A stretch of DNA of 64,000 nucleotides from Adiantum capillus-veneris (lineage: Eukaryota > Streptophyta > Polypodiopsida > Polypodiales > Pteridaceae). Positions 55,955 to 64,000 of this stretch are shown here, in pieces. The DNA lies in assembly GCA_014529385.2 (NCBI GenBank), contig CM043957.1:70515003-70579002 (forward strand), given 5' to 3'. Positions within the stretch are counted from its first letter, which is position 1. Each line of letters starts with the position of its first letter. The translations under genes and the position numbers were made by a program. The notes below the pieces were generated by a model, which saw only the letters and a list, made by a program, of their open reading frames with translations, ran no database searches and was not told where the DNA came from.

Positions 55955-56500
55955 AGGTTTGAATTAACTCAAAATAATACATGCAAACCCTAGCATATCC
56001 TTTGCACAGGGGTTTCCAACATATTAAAAAAAGTCCGTTCAATGGGTGCAAAGCCCTCCAAGGAATTGAGGCCATTGACCTTACATGAACCCTTATAATA
56101 TATTACAAATTTTCAAGATACCCATTACAGATTCCTCCTACTCTTTCTTGTGAAGCTTGCATGGTTGATTTCTTCTGCAATGGTTTAGCCACTAGCAAGT
56201 TTCCAAAACCTTACCTTTATCCAAAGGATCACACTTCTTCTGAAAGAGTAGCACATTCCTAGAATACGAGACTGTTTTTAAAGCCATAGCTCTTAGTATA
56301 TAAACGTCAGTCAAGAGATCCTCATTATCGATGCATCTAGAGCCCATAGCAAGGTCATGTCTAAAGAAGGGAGTGTCCAAATGTGTGTACATCTATAGAG
56401 TGAGCCTATGAAGCCTTGATGATTAGCACAAGACTTTAGAAAGAACTGTCTACTAATGTCCATACATTGGGTATGCATCTTAAAAACTAGAAGAGCAATA
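55955..56500 (-). pseudogene. LINE 3' fragment, minus strand, homologous to 4240-4690
   Basis: Minus strand reads M-Y-T-H-L-D-T-P-F-F and C-D-P-L-D-K, matching the window-start LINE at 4282-4464. The non-coding end with TTGCACCCATTGAACGGACT also matches. Clearly diverged from it. The further minus-strand frame at 56480-56782 is unassigned; 55743-55954 and 56783-56982 show nothing recognisable. Confidence 0.65.
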
Positions 56501-56999
56501 TCCATTTGCGAGTGCCCTTGAATAAGTCACTTTTCTTTTTCTTATGCTACTTTGTGCCATGATCGTTGTCGTGTAGAATTCATCTTTCAGTAATTTAGCC
56601 TTCACTTGTAAGAGTAGAAATTCATCTATAATAGAGATAACTGCAAAAACGGACTTTTGCTCCGACCATATACCACCGGTAGACGTGCCAATTTTGCATT
56701 CATTAGTTTTTCTAGAATATAGGGAGATACCTTTGTTTCCAGCGATGTAAAAGTTTGAATAGGAAAGCATGCATCCGTCCACGTGTATCTATTTTTGTTG
56801 GATTGTTCCAGGTTTTCTAATCTTTATTCCTTCTTGACAATTGAGATCCGCTTTTGAGTGCCAGCGTGTAATTTGTCACAAAATAGCTTACAAAAGAAAG
56901 TCTAAAAATAATGAGGCAAGTAGGCGCAGCGTTCTGCTACAAATGCCCATTTGCTAAGCACATATTTATACAGAGAGCAATGTTGCTTGGATCATTACT

Positions 57000-57038
57000 T
57001 TTTTTTTTTGGCAAAACTCACAATTATAGTGAATTATA
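57000..57038 (-). mobile_element. 39-bp LINE micro-insertion with 17-bp TSD
   Basis: TTGCTTGGATCATTACT occurs perfectly at 56983-56999 and 57039-57055. Between them, on the minus strand, is only a short tail (AATTCACTATAATTGTGAG, TTTTGCC) plus poly(A): the last ~28 bases of the LINE family and its A tract. Confidence 0.85.
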
Positions 57039-57207
57039 TTGCTTGGATCATTACTACAACAATAGCTCATACGTGTCAATAGTTTCTGTCATAGTCTTTT
57101 AAATTCCTAGGGGTACAAGCTACCTGAATTCCATCTTGGTGCAGTATTCCTCTGAATAAATGCACTACTTGCATCTATTATTACAACCTCGCATTCTCTC
57201 AAAGTTT

Positions 57208-57900
57208 TTTTTTTTGGCGCAAAGCTCACGATGGTGAGTAAATTATATTAACATGACCAAAAAATTGCAAATTTTGGTCATGCTGGTTCCAAGCCATGAT
57301 GTCTTTCAACAACCATAGAAACACCGATTGACAGGGGAGCCACCCCTAGGGACACTCAAAACAACCCCAAAGAGAACTTGACTACATCATGGAGCAAAAC
57401 ACGAATACTACACAGACAATACGACGTCAATCGCCCTGTTCCATTCATCAGAGTTCATCCATTTCCCCATGGCAAAAATCGCTTCCCTGTTTTCTTGTAA
57501 AATCTCTAAGAACTTAGCTATTCAAGGGCGTCCTTGAAGACCCAGCAGTTCTTGATATTCCACACGTGTTTGAAGTAACAAAATCTAATAATTTGTGTGC
57601 TGATAAGGATTGCTTGACTCTTGAACACCTTCCCACCAGATAGAGATCGTTTATGAAGAACCCCACATTCCTTTTGAGCCCATTTGCAAATCTTTCCTTC
57701 TAGGCCACTCATCATCAAGCACTCCTTAAATACGTGAAGGAGGTCCTCACTAGCCGCTTTGCATTGCGAGTATCTATTTGGGCCAATGCCTCTTACTAGA
57801 ACCTTCACCCCTGTTGCTATCCCAAAATTGGCCCCATCGTCAAAGACCTTTATTATTGAATTTTTTTTGCAACTTCCCTCCAGATTGGGTTCAAAAGGGC
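57208..57900 (-). pseudogene. 5'-truncated LINE insertion, 693 bp, minus strand
   Basis: Flanked by GCATTCTCTCAAAGTTT (57191-57207) and GCATTCTCTCTCAAAGTTT (57901-57919). On the minus strand a 128-codon frame (57904-57518) shows a zf-RVT-like segment (C-K-A-A-S-E-D-L-L-H-V-F-K-E-C). It ends in the 3' hairpin CTCACCATCGTGAG and poly(A) (T run 57208-57215 on plus). Inserted in a sequence homologous to 4770-4790. Confidence 0.85.
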
Positions 57901-58030
57901 GCATTCTCTCTCAAAGTTTATCAATTTGGGAATGGGTGTAGTGGTCAAGCCCATTATAAGCTTTGTAAACCTATGATTTTTTGTCTTTAATTCCAACTAC
58001 AATTTGTGTCCTTTGTAAGAAGCATAGCTA

Positions 58031-59783
58031 TAACTTTTTGCCATTGCTTTTGGCTCAATATGAAATATTTCTCTATCTGAAAGCAATTTGTTTGACCCCA
58101 TGGAATGGTGGGGGGAAGTTATTGTTAAGGGCACTTTCTTCAGGCACCTGGCGCCCCTCTAGGGGTGGGACATAATGGATAAGCAGTGATTCGACAGGGT
58201 CCTAAACAAGGATGAGAGAAAAATGAGAAGATGGGATTTTGTGCTCCTCCCCTTCCATAGTAGAGCTACTGTCATCAATACTATCATGATATCTTACATT
58301 TTTTGTGTTTCCGATACTAAAACTAAGCAAATACAATTGGATTTTTTTTTGAATCCTATCCAGTGGTTCTTGTGGAAGAGCAACACTAAAGCCACAACCC
58401 CATGCCAATGGGGAAAATGGGAATGGTTAGCAAGACCAAAGAAACAAGGCGTCATTGGGATCTTAGACCCCCATGGTGTATGCATAAGCATTTTGTGCCA
58501 AACTAGTTTTCTCATTGATGGAGCAAAAGTAAGAATGGGATATCATGGCTTGGGATATGATGGACAAAGCAAAGCTTCCTCTAAAGGGGGCACATGGAAG
58601 GAGGCCACAATGCACGATAAGATCTTTACATTCCTTAAGCTTGGTGGTAGTCCAAGGGAACTAGCATGAGAGTGTAACAAAGTGGCTTTAACCTTGGAAT
58701 GGGGAGAGAAGTTTAGGTACTTTAAGGGCTCCTCTCTCCAGTGGTCCCCCTGGCTATCGAATCTCGGAAGGGGTTCCTTGAACCCGTTTTGGAGGGAAAT
58801 TTCTTGTCAGGTTAGCAATAAAAAAATCTTTACTTCACCTTTGGGATGATAGGAACCTCTATTGGAAGGATGGAGCTCTTAGTGTTGCAGTATAAGTTGG
58901 ATTTGTGCGAAAGACTTTTGATCAATAGACTCTTGGAAGTGTTGTCATCATCATCGTCACATGTCTTCAAGTCTGGGATAGACTGGAAATCCTAGCATTG
59001 GATGAAGGATAAAATGTTCTCACTCCCCAAGACCCAGGATATCTATAGTGAGCTGGTATACAAAGAAAACTAGTTTGCCCGACTTACCAAAATATGGAAT
59101 AAAAATTGTTCAAAAGAACATTGGCAAAGAAGCGCTAAGGCCATATGGGAGACCAAATGGCCTAATTACATGAAGTGTTTTGTCTGGAAGGTGTTGTGGG
59201 GAGCCATGCCTAATAGGATTAAGTTTTGTGCTAGAGGGATCAACACTGATACTTGATCTAGGTGCAGAGAGGCTTTTGAGGACCCCTTGCATCTTTTCAG
59301 CAAGTGCCTAGCCTTGGGCAAATTGGCTGCAAAAGTTTGCAAGTGGGTAAGAGATACATGAAAGATTATCTTCTTTACAGATGATGTGATCCTAGGAGGG
59401 CATAACTTTCAAAACCAAGATGCTCTGGTGTGTACCACATCACTAGATATTGCTGCCTTAACCAAGTCTGGAAATCTAGGAATCTTTGATTATTTGAGGC
59501 TAAACTGGCGATGGATCATGTTGATCATGTTGTGCGTCTCAACAACGAGCTCACCCATGTTGTAGGAGCTAAGAGAAGGACAACATGTAGAAATAAAGAG
59601 TGGCACCAAGCACTGAGTTGCCTAGGCTTCTTGTAGCACCCATATTTTGGTTCCAGGTGTGACTGGGCTCGTGGAAATTATTGACACCACAAGGCACATG
59701 TTCTGTTTCAGAGCGATTGCATTCTTTTTGAGTTAATATAATAAGTTCTCTCTAGTCACCATTGTGAGTATGGAAAAAAAAAA
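58031..59783 (+). pseudogene. 5'-truncated LINE insertion, 1.75 kb, plus strand
   Basis: TSD-like AGCATAGCTA (58021-58030) and AGCGTAGTTA (59784-59793). Degenerate ORF2 C-terminal part: S-R-A-T-V-I-N-T-I-M (about 58260), F-L-W-K-S-N-T and R-P-K-K-Q-G-V-I-G-I (58370-58460). A zf-RVT-like segment spans 59130-59350 (F-V-W-K-V-L-W-G-A-M-P-N-R; D-P-L-H-L-F-S-K-C). The tail has GTCACCATTGTGAG (59755-59768) and poly(A). The RT palm is missing by truncation, and several stops and frameshifts are present. Confidence 0.85.
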
Positions 59784-59832
59784 AGCGTAGTTAGAGGCAT
59801 TTCAATATGGTATATCCTTTGATGATGATCCT

Positions 59833-60815
59833 TTTTCTTTTGCAAAACTCACAAACTATAAGTATTATATTAACAAACGAAAAAATTTACAAGCTGCATC
59901 CCTTCTCAAATCGAGCCAGAAAAAAGTTACAATCACACCACATTGTATCATAAAAGCACCATCAAAACATCCATTATAGGTTGTAATAGGGAAGCCAAGC
60001 CCGACATAAGATCCCAAGAACACATACCATAAATCCAAGAGGGCAAGTCCCGTCACCAAAAGAAACTTCACGGGTGCCACCATGTCTTCGCCTTTGCCAC
60101 ATGATGATTGCATGCCTAACAAGTCATTTCAGCTAACGCCGACCATATCCGCAAGATAAAGACCACAAAAAGAATCTGGTTTGACCACGGAATCCAGCAA
60201 GTAGACCAACCCATACCAAGAGCATACAAGCAATTATTCCATGCCACACACCATCAAAATAGAGAGACGATTCCCAAGGTCCCCACTGCATGGCTCAACA
60301 CTACCACCATAGGGCCCATCACTCCCAAAGCTCAGAACCAAACAGATCCACACCACTTCTAAGCAGCAACAGAGGAGAGACTCAATATCACATGCAACAC
60401 CAGATCCTCCATGCAAATGCCACAAGCTAACAAAAGGGAGCCGTGCCCCAACCTTCCCAAGCCGGTGGTGCCACCCACTGAGAGAAAACTTGACACATTT
60501 TCCATCCACCATACAAAGCCAAGAGCAACAAACATGGTCCCCACATTTCCCCCCATTAGAGGGGCAGAAGGGAGATCGCTCCTATTGGTAAAAACTAAGA
60601 GGGAGGGAATACACCTATGGAATGCAACATGCGGTGGAACTGGCGCTACTTTGCTCTCAAATCACACCCAGCTCCTTGGGCCTTTCCCTTTCTCCATCAC
60701 GTTCACAGAACAACTAACGCCACGAACTTGGCCCGCCCTGTAGCAAAGGGCACGTGGAGCTCCCTGCACATGTGACCTTTGTCGGAAGCAAGAGGTCGCA
60801 GATGCAAACCCTCGC
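59833..60815 (-). mobile_element. 5'-truncated LINE insertion, about 980 bp, minus strand
   Basis: Left side has CTTTTTCTTTTGCAAAACTC, the complement of the family tail with a degraded A tract. GATCCT flanks it at 59827-59832 and 60816-60821, and the uninterrupted homologue near 4935-4945 shows the empty site. Minus-strand frames of 80-90 codons (60122-59865, 60512-60234) have no clear motif and may be 3' untranslated or decayed ORF2. Confidence 0.7.
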
Positions 60816-61339
60816 GATCCTCCTATACCAGAAAAAAATGTCGTAAAAAATAATCACATTTTATTTCCATTCTTAGGCATTATTTGCCAAAAACTATAAA
60901 GTTTTGATGAAGGTGGATAAAGATTAGTTGCATTCATGGTAGTGAAGATTTCATAATAATTTAGAAGCAAAACAAACTAGAGAGAGAGCACTGTATGAAA
61001 ATAGACTTGCTTGATTGATTAAGATGAAAAGAGCCAAATACAAGCTAAGCAATATGGCCTTATATATGATCAAAGAGGAAGGTAACATTTAATGCTAGAG
61101 AGTGACGGTGATGTTCATCACATGTGGAAAAAGGGTCAAATAGCATGTGGCTATAGAGAATAGCACGCGACTATAAAGAAGCATATGTTAGGGAACTCTA
61201 TGTAGTGGGATGCATACATGCACATAATGGTGCATGGTTGGCATGCTTGGCTTTAGGGGTTGGTCATGCATCGAGTGTAAGCTCAATGGCTTACCCCAAC
61301 AAACGCCCCCGTAATCTGAAGCTTACACAAAGTGCAAGG

Positions 61340-61590
61340 ATTCTAATTAAGGAGTCTATCATGGGCTACATCTACATGGGGCTCATAAACATGGAATCTG
61401 ATGCAAGAGGGTTGGTCTTACCTCCAAACTTTGGGTTTGGGACAGTGTCTAAAACCGTGCACGAATTCTAACCAAGGCTAATATGGGTTACGCAGGGTAA
61501 CTGCATATGGCTCATAAGGTGGAACCTAATGCAAAAAAGGGTAGGTATGACCTCCAAACTTTGGGTTTGGGCAGTGTCTAAAACCCATTA
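61340..61590 (-). repeat. About 125-130-bp tandem duplication inside the 3' LTR
   Basis: CCTCCAAACTTTGGGTTTGG occurs at 61421 and 61551, and ATTCTAA at 61340 and 61465, with similar sequence between. Diverged two-copy tandem. Confidence 0.75.
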
Positions 61591-62095
61591 CAATACATCC
61601 TCATAATAGACATTGTTGACCCCTTATTCTTCTTCTTCCACTACTTTATCTTTGGAATCTCTAAGATTATTTTGGTTGGCATGGTGCTTTGAGTAAAGTT
61701 GCATAGGATAGCCCATTAGTATGTGGCTTACCCTCACAATCTCCCCCTTAATTTAATGCTAATGTTTCTAAGATGGTAAAGTGCCTATTATACATCATGT
61801 GGTTCACATGACTAAAGGAGGTTCCTTTGGATACATCCTCAAGGCTCATTTGGATACAACTAGATTTGCTAGGCTCTCATGATGCACATGGAATTCACAG
61901 GATACAACCAAGGTTCAAGGATACAACACATGGTTCATGGCTACTTTCTGCCTCAAGTTAGTTGTGTTTCTTATTGATATGGAAGCGATTCCATGGTGCC
62001 AATCAAGAGAAGGTATGGAGCACCCCTTCAAAGTAAAACGAGCATGCCTAGGCAATGGGGCACACGTGGGCAACCGGGCAGGCCGGGCTCGACAG

Positions 62096-62097
<2 letters not shown>

Positions 62098-62129
<32 letters not shown>
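62098..62129 (+). repeat. Poly(G) run, 32 bases
   Basis: Uninterrupted G run inside the small LTR element. Confidence 0.9.
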
Positions 62130-62133
<4 letters not shown>

Positions 62134-62218
62134 CTTTAGACATGTGCCTCAAAAAAGTGGAAGGGTCCCACACATCTTTTGAAGGCCTCCTTTGACTTCA
62201 ACACCTCTTTCAAAAAGG

Positions 62219-62220
<2 letters not shown>

Positions 62221-62250
<30 letters not shown>
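62221..62250 (+). repeat. (AC)n microsatellite
   Basis: About 30 bases of AC dinucleotide. A 32-bp perfect tandem duplication starting TCCAAAACCAATGATAG lies further on (62504 and 62536). Confidence 0.9.
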
Positions 62251-62252
<2 letters not shown>

Positions 62253-63018
62253 ACTTGATTAATTGGTAGTGATCAAAAAATAAAGCATAAAATCATTCAA
62301 GATTAATCATGGCATCATTGCTTGCTGCTTGCGTTAAATAGAGCATGAGTACATTCATCCAAAAGCTCTTGATGAGGGCTCCACATGCACAGGTCTATAT
62401 ATATAAGCACCGATTGTTATCAAGCAAGTCAAACAACAAGTAAAAGTAGCACTCAATTCAATTATTGGTAAGCATCAATGAGGGTAGTGGCCGTAAAGAC
62501 TTGTCCAAAACCAATGATAGAGATGACTAGAATTTTCCAAAACCAATGATAGAGATGACTAGAATTGAGTTATACTAATCTAATCCTAAAAGAGTTATGA
62601 ATCCATTTTGTGCTTAGGAAGAGAGAGTAGTAAGTCTAGCTTAGGTATCTAATTAACATAATTAAGAGATACTGATTACTTACAAGCTCTGATACCACTT
62701 GTAAGGTTTTGGTTATAGTGGATAAATATTAGTTGCATTCATGGTAGTGAGGACTTCATAATAATTAGGAGCAAAACAAATTAGAGAGAGACCACTCAAT
62801 GAAAATAGACTTGCTTTTGATAGATTAAGATCAAAAGAACCAAATACAAGCTAAGCAATATGGCTTTATATAGGGTCAGAGAGGAAGGTGGCATTTAATT
62901 CTAGAGAGCGACGTTCATCACATGTGGGGAAAGGATCAAATAGCATGTGGCTATAGAGAATAGCATGTGACTATAAAGAAGCATATGCTTAGGGAACTCT
63001 ATGTAGTGGGATGCATAC

Positions 63019-63262
63019 AATACTGATGAATGCAACATCATTCCACTAGGGAAGGGGGAAGCAACAACGATGGACAAAAGAAAATGCCACAAGGAGCCCA
63101 ATGTTTTAAAACGCAACCGATAGGGGGAGGGGTGATGCCAAGGGACAAGGGGAGGATGATGGTACCGACTCATTGTTTCTCTTCTCAAAGAAATCTCCCA
63201 TGATCAACTAGCCATAGCTCTAAGAGTTGACGATGCAAAAGCATTCAAATCCATGGGGGCGG

Positions 63263-63263
<1 letters not shown>
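63019..63263. other. No recognisable gene
   Basis: Unique-looking sequence between the LTR remnant and the G run; no motif or sizeable frame. Confidence 0.5.

Positions 63264-63340
<77 letters not shown>
63264..63340 (+). repeat. Poly(G) run, 31 bases, then (AG)n
   Basis: G run at 63264-63294 passes directly into (AG)n to 63340. Confidence 0.9.
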
Positions 63341-63344
<4 letters not shown>

Positions 63345-63696
63345 GAACCAACTAACCCTGGCAATGAATTGATAGATCGATAGGGATAGAGGGTTGCATA
63401 TATAGTCACCTAGGCAAATTGCCCTACCTAGGACAAATCAGTAAAAGAAATACCTAAAGCCAAAAATAAATATCGGGATCACATTGGACTATTCACTTGA
63501 GATGCTATAAACTTTAACATAAAAAACCAGCAGATGGGAACAAGATGGCAAGCAGATCTGCATCTCTCAGACCAGGAGTCTCATTTGCCAGCATTTTGAA
63601 AGGTAGTGTCTCTAAGGATGGCGATAAAATTACATCAGCTAAATCATCAAGGGAGGGAGACCTTGAAATACTAAAGAATGTAAAGGCTTGATTGGA

Positions 63697-64000
63697 ACAT
63701 GAACTCAAAGAAGTTAACAGACAAATTGAGACTGGCCCTAATGGCAACAAAAGAACTTGCTTGCAGGCTGAAAGTAGTGGGGTTTTTGAAGATGGGATGG
63801 TGGGATAGGGCCTTTAGTGCTTTAAAGAAATATCTACCACAACAGGTTGAGGTTGTAGAGGCTATTAGAGTGGCGATTCAGCCAGCTCTGATTAAAAGTC
63901 AGCTTTATATGCAAGCTAAGCTTACACTAGTATTTGGATTTAGTGGGAGGGTCCCAAACAGGTACGAGCTGACTCAGTGGCTTCAAGGACCGCAAAGTCT
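63697..64000 (+). CDS. Open frame running off the right edge, possibly LINE ORF1-like
   Basis: One frame is open from about 63697 to the window end, about 100 codons, with an ATG at 63741 (M-A-T-K-E-L-A-C-R-L). The end reads L-V-F-G-F-S-G-R-V-P-N-R-Y-E-L, which loosely resembles the GRFxGRxP segment in the N-terminal domain of plant LINE ORF1 proteins (DUF4283 type). The match is weak and the frame is incomplete. It could also be an unrelated gene. 63341-63696 shows no recognisable feature. Confidence 0.3.

Larger units (their letters stand above)
60895..63018 (-). mobile_element. Small non-coding LTR retrotransposon (TRIM/LARD-like), minus strand
   Basis: PBS TGGTATCAGAGC on the minus strand (62686-62697) follows a 5' LTR end at 62700. 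PPT TAAGGGGGAGAT (61740-61751) precedes a 3' LTR starting TGTGAGGGTAAGCC at 61738 and ending about 60895. The 5' LTR survives only as 62700 to about 63018, homologous to 60895-61210. Only about 0.95 kb of internal sequence lies between PBS and PPT, with no gag or pol motif, so it depends on another element's enzymes. The missing 5' LTR start means no TSD can be checked. Confidence 0.65.

Overview
The window is plant nuclear DNA made almost entirely of transposable elements. Ty1/copia and Ty3/gypsy retrotransposons, LINEs, a Tourist-like MITE, long dinucleotide microsatellites and four very long G or C runs fill it. I see no convincing single-copy host gene, no rRNA and no intact tRNA. The density of nested, decayed retroelements suggests a large-genome land plant (fern, lycophyte or gymnosperm are all possible), but nothing here fixes the taxon. 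TSD means target-site duplication, PBS primer-binding site, PPT polypurine tract.

Layout. 1-4960: a broken LINE (endonuclease, reverse transcriptase, zinc-binding region) interrupted by a foldback repeat. 5000-7700: a decayed copia whose gag-protease part runs forward and whose RT part runs in reverse, joined head to head. 8000-12000: LINE tail, microsatellites, a Ty3 integrase fragment (minus), a C39 run and a PIF/Harbinger-like MITE containing G34. 12495-14613: chromodomain end and 3' LTR of a chromovirus (called B here). 14700-19000: microsatellites, a GC-rich segment between inverted repeats, and a tRNA-like sequence.

19572-39324 is a mosaic of two Ty3 families. B (chromovirus) is present mainly on the minus strand: pol 22831-24770, 3' LTR 20868-22475, a gag piece 28563-29088 and LTR pieces. 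Family A has Gag, a retropepsin-like domain and an unfamiliar C-terminal region with repeated W-V/I-P-K motifs, but no recognisable RT, RNase H or integrase. The most complete A copy (29421-38221, minus) has two LTRs, a tRNA-Asp-like PBS, a PPT and a near-perfect TSD, and sits inside a B LTR. A second, partial A copy (24771-28562, plus) carries an extra acidic ORF downstream of an internal TATA-like site.

41319-52524 is a complete but decayed copia with 215-bp LTRs and TSD CCATT. Nested in it at 43764-49320 is a second copia with TSD GCAAG, 220-bp LTRs differing at one base, and one uninterrupted 1321-codon gag-pol: the only intact, probably recently active gene in the window. The two share a conserved leader with a hairpin whose stem sequences differ while pairing is kept.

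52525-64000: microsatellites, a possible Helitron 5' end, a cluster of LINE insertions with readable TSDs (39 bp to 1.75 kb) sharing a 3' hairpin plus poly(A), a small non-coding LTR element on the minus strand, two more G runs, and an open frame running off the right edge.
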